Shown: positions 9,421-17,806 of the stretch, one piece after another
Layout: each line of letters opens with the position of its first letter
Numbering within the stretch: the first letter of the stretch is position 1
Source of the DNA: Verrucolacustris sp964635945
Lineage (GTDB): Bacteria; Verrucomicrobiota; Verrucomicrobiia; Methylacidiphilales; Verrucolacustridaceae
Assembly (NCBI GenBank): GCA_964635945.1
Contig: CAZWQT010000002.1
Coordinates: forward strand, 1 to 64,000
DNA: 64,000 nt
Direction: 5' to 3'
Made by a program: the position numbers and the translations under genes
Notes under the pieces: model-generated
What the model was told of the DNA's origin: nothing
The model's input: only the letters and a program-made list of their open reading frames with translations
Databases searched by the model: none

Positions 9421-10191
9421 TTGACCGCTATGGCGGTTTCGGAATCAGAGATTCATTCGAGCCCAGCCGAGCGGGCTTTGGTACTCGGGATCCGGATGTT
9501 TCGGGTGGTTGGGGGATTGCTCCTGGCGTTTTTCCTGGTCGAGAGCCTTTCCTCGCTAGGCGACCTGCAACTTCGCAATCCCACCGCGGAGCTGCGCTTT
9601 GCCTCCCAGATGACCGACCGGATTCCGCTGGGCCTTTTGGGGCTCTCCTTGCTTCTCTGCCATCCACGTTTTCTGCGGGCCAAGCCGGAGGCGCTTCTTC
9701 TGAAAATTCTCTCCACTTTGCCAATCGTCCTGGCGTTTCTTTACCTCATCCTCATCCCGCTTACCATGAACGCGGCAGCCAACTTCTTTCGAAACGCGGC
9801 TGCGAATCTTGGGCTCCAGGCGGAGGAGCAGGTGAAAAAGGTCCGGGCGGTCCGGGATACCACGTTAAGCCTCCCTGTGGAACAGCAGGAGGCGATGGTT
9901 GATCGCTACAACCGTGCCAACCCAAAGAAAAAGCCGGTTGATTTACAGGGGTTCCTGAAAACCCTGAGCGACGAGGTCAAGGCATCCGAGGCGCGTCTTG
10001 AGCAGGAAAGGCGGAATGTTCTGGGTAGCCAACAGCGCAACCTTTACGCCTCCCAGTTTCTCCAGGCCATAAAGTGCCTGTTGGGGGCGACGGCCTTTTT
10101 TCTGGTTTGGAAGTTTTCCGGTTGGGCAAGGGCGGCCGGGCAGTCGGGGCTCGGGACCGAGTTGGGCGCCGGGCGTCACCGGCGCGGATAA
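9421..10191 (+). CDS. Membrane protein, faintly HpsJ-like
   Basis: 256-residue integral membrane protein of uncertain function. Predicted hydrophobic segments lie at about 23-43, 69-87, 93-116 and 213-233. Between the third and fourth is a hydrophilic, charged stretch of roughly 95 residues that looks helical. The phrase around LRNPTAELRF followed by DRIPLGLLGL recalls cyanobacterial HpsJ proteins linked to polysaccharide secretion. This is from memory of the family and is only a hint; no other secretion gene is nearby. TTG at 9421 has AAAGG five bases upstream; ATG at 9430 is the alternative. It is divergent from the GH13 pair and convergent with the next gene, four bases away. Confidence 0.6.
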   Translation: MTAMAVSESEIHSSPAERALVLGIRMFRVVGGLLLAFFLVESLSSLGDLQLRNPTAELRFASQMTDRIPLGLLGLSLLLCHPRFLRAKPEALLLKILSTLPIVLAFLYLILIPLTMNAAANFFRNAAANLGLQAEEQVKKVRAVRDTTLSLPVEQQEAMVDRYNRANPKKKPVDLQGFLKTLSDEVKASEARLEQERRNVLGSQQRNLYASQFLQAIKCLLGATAFFLVWKFSGWARAAGQSGLGTELGAGRHRRG

Positions 10192-10195
10192 AGAT

Positions 10196-11236
10196 TTAGT
10201 TCGCCGGCGAGGGGGTGGGAGCCGGCGCGGGATCCGCTTTCACGTAGTCTGTCATGGAGCTCTTTTGTCTTTGAGCCATCCGATAGCCCATGATGTTCAG
10301 ATCAAAATTCATGGAAAAGTCGGCGGGCACCGGAATATCCGCCAGCCCGAGTTCGGATGTCTGATAGTTGAAGTCGAGGCCCTTCATGGTGGCCAAAAAC
10401 CAGGCCACATCCACCTCCTCCGTTAGCTTTCCCTTGGTCTGGATGATGCTGAAGTCTTTTTGGTCGATCCAGATCAGGCCCCCGACCTTGTTGATGACCT
10501 TTTCCTCGCGGGAGGAGAAGGGCTGGTCCTTTTTAGGGGTGAATTTGATGACAAAGCAGCGGCGGTCCCGGATCGTTTCATCATTGAGGCGTTGGTAGTT
10601 GTAGCGCGGCGCGATCTTGGCCATGTCCAGCATCGCATTGACCTTCTTGGCGTCCTCCATCTGTTTATCCTTTTCGTCGTCATCATCATCGTCGCCACCG
10701 CCCCCCCGGAGACCCCGGCCGGCGCCCACGCCGGCAACTTTGGATTTACCGGAAGAGTTGTCGGACTTTGAGTCGGAGTCGTCGTTGAAGTCGGCTGAAT
10801 AGGTGATGTCCTTGCCGGGCTTGATTTTTGCTGAAACGGTTTTTGTTTTGTCGGGGATGACCCGGTTGTCGTCGTCCAGGCGCTCGGTCACAACCTTCAG
10901 CTGGTACATAAAGTCCTGCCGAAGATCGCGGAGTTCCTCGTCCCGACGAATGGCGTTTTGGATAATCTCACTGACGGAGGGCCCGGGGGCTTGCGCGGGT
11001 TGGTCAGATGAGGATGCCTTGTCTCCCGGTGTCGCGGGGGTGGCCCGGGCCACCGGTTCGGCCTTGGCGACAGGTTCGTCGACCGAAGAAGAAGCCGGGC
11101 GATCCAGATGCCCTTGATCGTCCGAGGAGGTTTGGAGGCTGCCGCTGGCGTCTGTTCCGCCTTTGGAACTGATCTGGGAATGGGCCCACCAGCTGGTTCC
11201 GGTGACCGCAACTAAAAGAAGGATAAGTTTGCGCAT
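10196..11236 (-). CDS. Secreted protein of unknown function with acidic low-complexity linker
   Basis: 346 residues. A signal peptide (MRKLILLLVAVTG..., first ~21 residues) is followed by a Ser/Pro/Ala-rich linker to about residue 90. A helical segment (SEIIQNAIRRDEELRDLRQD) comes next, then a region broken by a Gly-rich patch and a run of six Asp, and finally a beta-rich C-terminal domain ending in a Pro/Ala tail. The C-terminal pattern (RRCFVIKFTPKK, then a strand with WIDQKDFSIIQTKG) resembles the half-barrel of LolA/RseB-like outer-membrane lipoprotein-sorting proteins. That is inference. ATG at 11236 has GAGGAA ten bases upstream, and longer in-frame starts run into the divergent gene. 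Periplasmic or outer-membrane location is likely. Confidence 0.7.
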   Translation of the reverse strand: MRKLILLLVAVTGTSWWAHSQISSKGGTDASGSLQTSSDDQGHLDRPASSSVDEPVAKAEPVARATPATPGDKASSSDQPAQAPGPSVSEIIQNAIRRDEELRDLRQDFMYQLKVVTERLDDDNRVIPDKTKTVSAKIKPGKDITYSADFNDDSDSKSDNSSGKSKVAGVGAGRGLRGGGGDDDDDDEKDKQMEDAKKVNAMLDMAKIAPRYNYQRLNDETIRDRRCFVIKFTPKKDQPFSSREEKVINKVGGLIWIDQKDFSIIQTKGKLTEEVDVAWFLATMKGLDFNYQTSELGLADIPVPADFSMNFDLNIMGYRMAQRQKSSMTDYVKADPAPAPTPSPAN

Positions 11237-11264
11237 AAGGATGATTCCTCTAATTACCCCAAGG

Positions 11265-12347
11265 ATGCCCCACATCAAACTGTTTATCCCAGGACCCGTC
11301 GAAATCTCGGATTCCGTCAGGAAGGCCTTTGGGGGACCCATGATCGGACACCGGGGGAAGGGCTTTCAGGATCTCTACGCACGGGTACAGCCCGGGCTGC
11401 GCAACCTTTTTCAGACCCAGCAGCCCGTGTTTCTGGGGACGGGTTCGGCCTGGTCGGTGATGGAGGCCGCTCTGCGAAACTTGGTCCAAAACAAGGTGCT
11501 CGTCTGCATGAACGGCGCCTTTTCAGACAAGTGGTTTGATGTGGCCCAGAAGTGCGGCAAAGAAGCGGGCAAGGTGCAGGTGGAGTGGGGCCGGGCGATC
11601 CAACCAGAGATGATCGAGAGGGAGCTCTCCAAGGGTGGGTACGACGCGTTAACCCTGATCCATCATGAGACCTCCACCGGCGTATTGAGCCCTTTGGCGG
11701 AGATCGCCAAACTGGTTCGCGCCAAGTTTCCGGAGGTGATGCTCATCACGGATACGGTCTCCTCTTTCAGCGTGATGCCGATTCCTTTTGATGACCTCGG
11801 GCTCGACGTGATGCTCTGCGGCACCCAAAAGGCGCTGGCCCTGCCTCCGGGCGCAGCACTTTTTTGTGTCAGCGAACGGGCCTATCAGCGGGCGGAAAAG
11901 GTGAAGGATCGCGGCTACTACTACGATTTTTTGGAGTTCCGAAAGCAGGCGGAAAGCAACATGACCCCCTGCACGCCTTCCATTTCCCACCTCTACGCCC
12001 TGGAGGTGAAGTTGGCCGAAATCGAGCAGGAGGGAATTGCCCGGCGGCATGCCCGGCATAAAAAGAATGCGGAACGGGGTCGGGCCTGGCTGGCGGCGAA
12101 CGGGTTTGAGGTTTTTCCGGAAAAAGATTTTGAGTCGCTGAGCCTGACCTGCGGCAAAAACACCCGCGGAGTGGATGTCGCCAAGTGGATCGCCTGGCTG
12201 AAGGAAGCCCACGGGGCAATATTTGACGGGGGTTACGGAAAGCTAAAGGGGCAAACTTTCCGGGTCTCCCACATGGGGGATGAAACAGAGAAAGGGATGG
12301 AGGAGCTCTGGGCGCGTTTGGAGGAGGGCCTTAAAAAGATCGGGTAG
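11265..12347 (+). CDS. Class V aminotransferase (alanine-glyoxylate / serine-pyruvate type)
   Basis: PLP-dependent aminotransferase of about 360 residues. It resembles the alanine-glyoxylate, serine-glyoxylate or phosphoserine-like branch of class V: an N-terminal phrase FIPGPVE, a GTGSAWSVMEA phosphate-binding region, the PLP Asp region ITDTVSSF, and the Schiff-base lysine in GTQKALALPPG. The exact substrate cannot be read from sequence. The start is ATG 11265 or ATG 11241; each has AAGG touching the codon, so neither is clearly better. It is divergent from the secreted-protein gene, 28 bases away, and convergent with clpX. Confidence 0.85.
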   Translation: MPHIKLFIPGPVEISDSVRKAFGGPMIGHRGKGFQDLYARVQPGLRNLFQTQQPVFLGTGSAWSVMEAALRNLVQNKVLVCMNGAFSDKWFDVAQKCGKEAGKVQVEWGRAIQPEMIERELSKGGYDALTLIHHETSTGVLSPLAEIAKLVRAKFPEVMLITDTVSSFSVMPIPFDDLGLDVMLCGTQKALALPPGAALFCVSERAYQRAEKVKDRGYYYDFLEFRKQAESNMTPCTPSISHLYALEVKLAEIEQEGIARRHARHKKNAERGRAWLAANGFEVFPEKDFESLSLTCGKNTRGVDVAKWIAWLKEAHGAIFDGGYGKLKGQTFRVSHMGDETEKGMEELWARLEEGLKKIG

Positions 12348-12405
12348 CCAAGGATGATCCGCCGGTGGAGTGGGCGAGGCGGGGGGCGAAAGAGCCCGGG
12401 AACCT

Positions 12406-13671
12406 TTAGGCGGCTTTTCGTGACTCTTTGCGTTTGATGATGGGGGTGCGCTGTCCTTCGACCACGGGACGGTTGATGATGACCTCCTCCACATCGTCGC
12501 GCGAAGGGATCTCATACATGAGGTCCAGCATCATGCCTTCCAAGAGGCTGCGGAGGGCCCGGGCGCCGGTGCCCTTTTTCATCGCCTTGTCCGCAAGGCA
12601 CTTGAGGGCATCGCGGGTAAAGTTCAGTTTCACCCCTTCCATGCCGAAGAGCTTGGCGTATTGCTTAGTGAGGCAGTTTTTGGTCTCCGTGAGAACGGCG
12701 ATGAGTTCCTCGGCCGTAAGCGGGTTGAGGTGGGTGAGGACCGGGAGACGGCCAATAAACTCGGGGATCATCCCGAATTTCAGAAGATCCTCGGGTTCGG
12801 TATGGCGCAGCAGGGTGGGGCCTTCCTCGACCATGGGCGCAGAGCCCGGCCCGGCCCCAAAGCCCAGAGCCCGGCCGCCAAGGCGTTTGCGGACGATCTC
12901 GTCCAGCCCCACAAAACCGCCGCCGCAGATGAAAAGAATGTTCTGGGTGTTGATGGCGATATGCTCCTGCTGGGGGTGTTTGCGACCTCCCTGGGGAGGG
13001 ACGTGGCAAACCGTGCCTTCGAGGATCTTCAGGAGACCCTGCTGGACGCCCTCGCCGGAAACATCGCGGGTGATCGAGGCGCTGTCGGACTTGCGTCCGA
13101 TCTTATCGATTTCGTCGATATAGACGATGCCCAGCTCGGCGCGCTTCACGTCGTAATCGGCATTCTGGAGTAGGCGAAGAATAATGGTCTCCACATCCTC
13201 ACCCACGTAACCGGCCTCGGTGAGGGAGGTGGCGTCGGCGATGGCGAACGGGACATCGAGAATGCGGGCCAGAGTGCGGGCCAGGAGGGTTTTCCCGCAA
13301 CCTGTGGGGCCGATGAGGAGAATGTTGCTTTTCTCCAGTTCCACATCGGCATGGTCGGTGGGCAGGGTGTCGCCAAACTCTCCGCGCACGCGTTTGTAGT
13401 GGTTGTGGACGGCGACGGCAAGGGTGCGCTTGGCGCGTTCCTGGCCGATGACGTGGCGATCGAGTTCCGCCCGGATTTCCCGCGGCTTGGGCAAAGCTTT
13501 GAGAAGACCTTTTCCCACGGATCCTTCCCCGGCTTCCCGGTGAAGGATATTCGTGCAAAGGGTAATGCAGTTGTCGCAGATGTAGACTCCCGGTCCGGCG
13601 ATGAGTTTCTTCACCTCCGCATGGCTCTTTCCGCAGAAAGAGCAAAGGGTGAGGTGGGTGGGGCGGGCCAC
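12406..13671 (-). CDS. clpX: ATP-dependent Clp protease ATP-binding subunit ClpX
   Basis: AAA+ unfoldase that feeds tagged proteins to ClpP. The N-terminal zinc-binding domain has CSFC and CDNC pairs (about residues 11-37), followed by Walker A GPTGCGKTLLAR, Walker B VYIDEIDKI and a sensor region around IPEFIGRLPV. 421 residues is the normal length. GTG start at 13671 with GGAG six bases upstream. It is the last gene of tig-clpP-clpX, 12 bases after clpP, which matches the common bacterial order. Confidence 0.97.
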   Translation of the reverse strand: MARPTHLTLCSFCGKSHAEVKKLIAGPGVYICDNCITLCTNILHREAGEGSVGKGLLKALPKPREIRAELDRHVIGQERAKRTLAVAVHNHYKRVRGEFGDTLPTDHADVELEKSNILLIGPTGCGKTLLARTLARILDVPFAIADATSLTEAGYVGEDVETIILRLLQNADYDVKRAELGIVYIDEIDKIGRKSDSASITRDVSGEGVQQGLLKILEGTVCHVPPQGGRKHPQQEHIAINTQNILFICGGGFVGLDEIVRKRLGGRALGFGAGPGSAPMVEEGPTLLRHTEPEDLLKFGMIPEFIGRLPVLTHLNPLTAEELIAVLTETKNCLTKQYAKLFGMEGVKLNFTRDALKCLADKAMKKGTGARALRSLLEGMMLDLMYEIPSRDDVEEVIINRPVVEGQRTPIIKRKESRKAA

Positions 13672-13683
13672 AGAGGCTCCGGA

Positions 13684-14307
13684 CTATTTTGGGGCTTGGG
13701 CCGGCTTGTTAAAAGTGACGACGTGGTCGACCAGTCCGTAGGCCTTCGCATCCTCGGCAGACATAAAGCGGTCACGATCCGTGTCCTTTTCGACCGTCTC
13801 AAACTTCTGCCCCGTGTGGTGGGCAAGGATCTCGTTGAGCCGCTTTTTGGCCCGCAGGATTTCCTGGGCCTGGATGCTGATGTCCGTGGCCTGGCCCTGC
13901 GCTCCGCCCAAAGGCTGGTGAATCATGATGCGGGCGTTGGGAAGGCAGTAGCGCTTGCCCTTGGTGCCGGCAGCCAAAAGCACGGCCCCCATGCTGGCGG
14001 CCTGCCCGATGCAGTAAGTTGCCACATCGCAACTGATGTACTGCATGGTGTCATAAATGGCCAATCCAGCCGTGACATAGCCGCCGGGGGAGTGGACGTA
14101 AATGTTCACGTCCTTTTTCGGGTCCTCCATCTGGAGAAAAAGAAGCTGGGCGATGATGGAGTTGGCCATGCTGTCATCAATCGCGGTGCCAATGAAAACA
14201 ATCCGGTCCTTGAGGAGGCGGGAATAGATGTCGTAGGCGCGTTCCCCGCGGCCGGTCTGCTCAATTACGCTCGGGACATAATAGTCCGCGCGAGGTTCTT
14301 TGTTCAT
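13684..14307 (-). CDS. clpP: ATP-dependent Clp protease proteolytic subunit ClpP
   Basis: Self-compartmentalised serine protease subunit. The catalytic Ser lies in GQAASMGA, the His in RIMIHQPLGG and the Asp in a KDTDRDRFMSAEDA region, all in the standard spacing. 207 residues with a short N-terminus. It lies between tig, nine bases upstream, and clpX, 12 bases downstream, so the three are almost certainly one transcript. No second clpP copy is in the window. Confidence 0.97.
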   Translation of the reverse strand: MNKEPRADYYVPSVIEQTGRGERAYDIYSRLLKDRIVFIGTAIDDSMANSIIAQLLFLQMEDPKKDVNIYVHSPGGYVTAGLAIYDTMQYISCDVATYCIGQAASMGAVLLAAGTKGKRYCLPNARIMIHQPLGGAQGQATDISIQAQEILRAKKRLNEILAHHTGQKFETVEKDTDRDRFMSAEDAKAYGLVDHVVTFNKPAQAPK

Positions 14308-14316
14308 ACGGAAAGG

Positions 14317-15615
14317 TTAGGAACGGACCGCGTGTTGCAAAAGAAAATCAACGGTTTTTCTGCGCAACAGGGTGTCAGCAAGTGAGGGTAAAGCGCCGGA
14401 CTTCTGCAGCCGCTTGGCGAAGAGGCGGACATCCTGCCCGGAGTGGGCGGCGAGATGGGAGACCTCGTGCAGAATCTCCGTCTCCTCCACTTTCAAGCCT
14501 TCAGTCTCCGCCACCTTGCGAAGGAGGAAGGAGAGCTTCACGTTTTCTTCCGCACTGCGCCCGGCCGCGGCGAGAATCTCGTCCTTGTGCTTGAGCATTT
14601 CCTCCTGGGGCACCCCGCGCCGTTGGTTTTCCTCGATCAACCGGGCGACCAGGCGGCGCCGTTCGTCCTCGAGCAAGGGCTCGGGCACGTCCATCTTCAC
14701 GGCGGAAAGAAGGGCGTGGGTCACGGCTTTCGAGTCCTCGGAACGGACCGCATTTTCCCGGGAGGCTGCCAGATCCTCCCGAATCCTCTTCTTCAGCTCC
14801 TCGAGAGAGATCTTATAGTTTTCCTGGCAGAACGCCTCATCCAGTTCGGGCACATGGCGTTCCTTTAGCTCCAGCAAAGTGACCTGATACCGCCCGGTTT
14901 GGCCGCGGAGGGGGGTCTGGGGGAAATCCGCGGGAAATTTCACCTCCACCTCCCCGGTGTCCCCGGGTTTCATCCCGTAGATGGCGGGGCAGAAGCCCGG
15001 CAGAAAAGAATCGGCCTTGAGCCAGAGCCAAAGCTTTTTGGCCGCGGCGATCTGACCGGCCTGAGGGGCAATTTCAATAATTTTTTTGCCGCCGCACGTG
15101 CCTTCAAAATCAACCACGGCAAAGTCGCCCTCCCGGGCAGGGCGGGGCTCAAGGCTATGGAAGTGGGCCATGGGCTCCGCGAGTTGCTGAAGAGCGGCTT
15201 CCACATCCTTGTCGGTGATGGGTTCCGCGGATTTTTTGGGAATCTTCAGTCCCTTGGCGGCCGGCACCTTAAATTCCGGGGCAAGATCAACCCGCAGGAT
15301 GAACTGAAATTTCTGGTCCTTGCCAAAATTGGCCTCCTCAACCGAGGGGTCATCGACGAGCTGGAGCTTTTCTTTTTCCACGGCGGCCCGGAGGGCTTCG
15401 CGGAGGAGAACATCCCGCAGCTCGGCCTGAATGTCAGGTGCGTAACGCTTGCGCACCATCTCAAGGGGAGCCCGGCCCGGACGGAAACCCGGAAGACGGG
15501 CGGACTTCTGAAAGGAGAGGGTGACCTGTTGCTCCTTTTGGCGGACATGGTCAGCCGGAATTTCGCCCTTCACGCGGCGCCGGCATCCCCCGACATTTTC
15601 CACAGAAAACTTCAT
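14317..15615 (-). CDS. tig: Trigger factor, ribosome-associated chaperone
   Basis: Folds nascent chains at the ribosomal exit tunnel. The N-terminal ribosome-binding domain contains the signature near residues 43-50 (PGFRPGRAPLEMVRKRY region). A divergent FKBP-type PPIase domain lies around 150-240 and a helical C-terminal substrate-binding domain follows. 432 residues is normal. The start codon ATG is followed by MKFSVENVG, typical of the family. First gene of the tig-clpP-clpX operon. The 53-base gap to the upstream Fur-family gene would have to hold its promoter if it is not read through. Confidence 0.93.
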   Translation of the reverse strand: MKFSVENVGGCRRRVKGEIPADHVRQKEQQVTLSFQKSARLPGFRPGRAPLEMVRKRYAPDIQAELRDVLLREALRAAVEKEKLQLVDDPSVEEANFGKDQKFQFILRVDLAPEFKVPAAKGLKIPKKSAEPITDKDVEAALQQLAEPMAHFHSLEPRPAREGDFAVVDFEGTCGGKKIIEIAPQAGQIAAAKKLWLWLKADSFLPGFCPAIYGMKPGDTGEVEVKFPADFPQTPLRGQTGRYQVTLLELKERHVPELDEAFCQENYKISLEELKKRIREDLAASRENAVRSEDSKAVTHALLSAVKMDVPEPLLEDERRRLVARLIEENQRRGVPQEEMLKHKDEILAAAGRSAEENVKLSFLLRKVAETEGLKVEETEILHEVSHLAAHSGQDVRLFAKRLQKSGALPSLADTLLRRKTVDFLLQHAVRS

Positions 15616-15668
15616 TTCGAGCCGGACATCCTAACGGAAAAAGGGCGGTTGGCCAAGGGAAAGGGGCT

Positions 15669-16145
15669 TCAGGCGGCCCGGCGCGGGCAGACTCCCTTTT
15701 CCCGGAGAGAGTCGCAGGTGGCCTCAATCTGTAGGCTGACTCGCTGCGGACTGAAGCCGTGATCCTTTGTGACGATGGATTCACGGACATCCAGACAGTG
15801 GTCGTGAAACTCAATAACCTTTTGGCAGTCGACGCAGACAAAGTGTCCGTGCCTTGGGGCGTCCGCGAAGTTGGGGTCATATTGCGGGGACTGCTGGCCC
15901 AGACCCACCTGCCGAATCAGACCGGCACGGACAAGGAAGGCGAGGGTGCGATAGACAGTGGCGCGGGAGACTTTCTCGTCGCGGCGCCGGCAGCGGGACA
16001 ACAGGGACTCGGCGGTGAAGTGCTCCTTGGTGTCAAAGACCATCTCGGTCACGAGCCGACGCTGGGATGTGAGACGGAGCCCTTGCGAGCGCATGCTTTC
16101 AAAGGCACGCTCCCGAGCGCTCGGTTTTGGCATCCCGATTTTCAA
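15669..16145 (-). CDS. Fur/PerR-family metal-dependent transcriptional regulator
   Basis: Winged-helix repressor of the ferric uptake regulator family, 158 residues. The DNA-binding part contains GLRLTSQRRLV and the recognition helix region SRATVYRTLAFL. The dimerisation part has the metal-binding HGHFVCVDC segment with one CxxC pair. The second pair normally near the C-terminus is replaced by cysteines about ten residues apart. Regulated metal (iron, zinc, manganese or peroxide) cannot be decided. The TTG start overlaps the TGA stop of the upstream lysR gene as TTGA, which suggests translational coupling. An ATG four codons later (16133) is possible. Confidence 0.82.
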   Translation of the reverse strand: MKIGMPKPSARERAFESMRSQGLRLTSQRRLVTEMVFDTKEHFTAESLLSRCRRRDEKVSRATVYRTLAFLVRAGLIRQVGLGQQSPQYDPNFADAPRHGHFVCVDCQKVIEFHDHCLDVRESIVTKDHGFSPQRVSLQIEATCDSLREKGVCPRRAA

Positions 16146-17062
16146 TCCGCGCCGTTCTCCGAACCTTCCTCGACTCCGCGGCTCTTGGATACCTTGAGCG
16201 CCTTGAGAAAACGTTTCACCGCAGGACTGACCACCCGGGAGGCTCGGGAAACCACGCCGAGAGGCCGGGTGATTTCGGCGCCGTGATGAGGGACGGTGAC
16301 CAGGGTTCCGGAGGCAAGCTCTGCGGAAACGACGGATTTCGGGAGAAAGGCGACCCCGGCATCGATTTCAACCGCACTTTTCAGGGTCTCGACGTTATCG
16401 AACTCCATTTTCGGCTGAAACTTGAGGCCGCGGGTGGCGAGGATTTTGTCCAGCCCCTGCCGCGTGGGCATCTCCGGGGCCAAAGAGACAATTTTATATT
16501 GGGAAAGTTCGGCCAATGGCACCGCTCCTTTTTTGACCAAGGGATGCCCCGGGGCGGCGATGATGTGCAGCGTGTCTTTTTTGAACGTCTCAACTTTCAG
16601 CCCCTTGCGCGGAGCGGGAAAAGCCACGAAGCCGACATCCGCATCTCCGTCGGCCACACATTCGTAAACTTCGTTGGAGCGGCGGTAATCAACCTGCACC
16701 TTCACCTGGGGAAACGCCTTTAAGAACTCCTTGATGTAAGGGGGGAGTTCGTGGATGCCCACGCTAGGCACGGCCGCCAAGCGGATGGTGCCGGAGATGA
16801 TGTTGCGCATTTCCTCCAGCTGGTGTTGAAAGCGTTGGTAATGAGCAATGATTTCCCGGCTGGCCTCATAGAGCAGTTGCCCTTCCCGGGTGAGGGCGAA
16901 CTGCTTGCTGGTTCTTTCCAGCAGGGGAACGCGCAGACGCTGCTCAATGGACCTGAGTTGTTGGCTGACGGCCGACTGGGTGATGCCGTTGAGCGAAGCG
17001 GAGCGACTGAAGGATTTGGTCTCCACCAGATCACGGAAGACACGAAAAGATTCCACCTGCAT
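16142..17062 (-). CDS. LysR-family transcriptional regulator (CysL/CbbR-like)
   Basis: 306-residue LysR-type regulator. The N-terminal winged helix-turn-helix covers residues 1-60 (SFSRSASLNGITQSAVSQQL is the HTH), followed by a linker helix and a periplasmic-binding-protein-like effector domain from about residue 90 (IRLAAVPSVGIHELPP onward). The overall pattern is like the CysL/CbbR subgroup, whose effectors vary. It is divergent from the PLP-homeostasis gene across 54 bases that contain an imperfect palindrome likely to be its operator. It overlaps the Fur-family gene by four bases. No ribosome binding site is evident ahead of the ATG. Confidence 0.88.
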   Translation of the reverse strand: MQVESFRVFRDLVETKSFSRSASLNGITQSAVSQQLRSIEQRLRVPLLERTSKQFALTREGQLLYEASREIIAHYQRFQHQLEEMRNIISGTIRLAAVPSVGIHELPPYIKEFLKAFPQVKVQVDYRRSNEVYECVADGDADVGFVAFPAPRKGLKVETFKKDTLHIIAAPGHPLVKKGAVPLAELSQYKIVSLAPEMPTRQGLDKILATRGLKFQPKMEFDNVETLKSAVEIDAGVAFLPKSVVSAELASGTLVTVPHHGAEITRPLGVVSRASRVVSPAVKRFLKALKVSKSRGVEEGSENGAD

Positions 17063-17065
17063 AAG

Positions 17066-17088
17066 ATAGGAGTATTATGCACTCTTAT
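17066..17088. promoter_or_regulatory. Imperfect palindrome, candidate LysR operator
   Basis: Arms ATAGGAG and CTCTTAT (six of seven complementary) are separated by nine AT-rich bases. This gives the T-N11-A style architecture of LysR sites. It lies between lysR and the divergent gene at 17117, ending four bases from the lysR start codon. The position suggests autorepression and control of the divergent operon. Sequence alone does not prove binding. Confidence 0.45.
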
Positions 17089-17116
17089 TGAGCAGGCAAA
17101 TCAAGCTTAACTAATC

Positions 17117-17806
17117 ATGATCGACCCATTGGAGCATACTTATTCCCGTATTTGCGGGGAAATACGTCAGGCCGCCGAGAAGGCGGGGCGGGATCCTGCA
17201 TCGGTCCGCCTCCTCGCCGTAAGCAAAAAAGTCAACGCGGAGCGATTACGGGTCCTCTGGGCCTTGGGACACCGACTTTTTGGAGAGAACCGTGTGCAGG
17301 AAGCGCGTGTAAAAGTTCCGGAAATGCCGCCGGGCGGGGAATGGCATTTCATCGGAGGTCTGCAAACGAACAAGGCCAAGGAGGCCGTGGAATGGTTTGA
17401 CATGATTGAGTCAGTCGACCGCCTGGAACTGGCTCAAGAGCTGCAAAAGCGGGCCGAGGCTGCGGGAAAAAACCTCCGGGTTCTTTTGGAGGTGAACGTG
17501 GGCGGAGAAGCGGCGAAACACGGGGCCCGCCCGGAGAACGCGGGGGAGTTGCTGCAAGCGGTGAATGCCATGTCCCGTCTTGAGGTCCGGGGATTGATGG
17601 CCATCCCGCCGTTCCGGGAGGAACCGGAAGAGGCGCGGCCCTTTTTTCGGAAGTTGCGGGAGATTCGCGACCAGCTCGAGCAGGCCTCCGGAGCCGGCCT
17701 TCCGGAGCTCTCCATGGGGATGAGCCATGATTTTTCGGTGGCGATTGCGGAGGGGGCCACGCTGGTGCGCATCGGAACGGCACTGTTCGGTCCGCGCCCG
17801 GGGTGA
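17117..17806 (+). CDS. YggS/PLPBP-family pyridoxal phosphate homeostasis protein
   Basis: Single-domain alanine-racemase-fold protein that binds PLP without known catalytic activity and buffers the intracellular PLP pool. The PLP lysine is in LLAVSKK near residue 36, followed by FGENRVQEA and WHFIGGLQTNK, and the C-terminal phosphate-binding signature SMGMSHDF. 229 residues is the usual length. First gene of a five-gene operon in which every junction overlaps by one to four bases; the next gene starts at GTGA over its stop. Confidence 0.93.
   Translation: MIDPLEHTYSRICGEIRQAAEKAGRDPASVRLLAVSKKVNAERLRVLWALGHRLFGENRVQEARVKVPEMPPGGEWHFIGGLQTNKAKEAVEWFDMIESVDRLELAQELQKRAEAAGKNLRVLLEVNVGGEAAKHGARPENAGELLQAVNAMSRLEVRGLMAIPPFREEPEEARPFFRKLREIRDQLEQASGAGLPELSMGMSHDFSVAIAEGATLVRIGTALFGPRPG

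Noticed and set aside
12348..12405. Terminator between the convergent aminotransferase and clpX genes
   Set aside because: GC-rich sequence but no inverted repeat with a T-run on either strand.
13351..14385. 344-residue plus-strand frame over clpX/clpP
   Set aside because: Mirror of clpP and clpX, which are complete on the minus strand.
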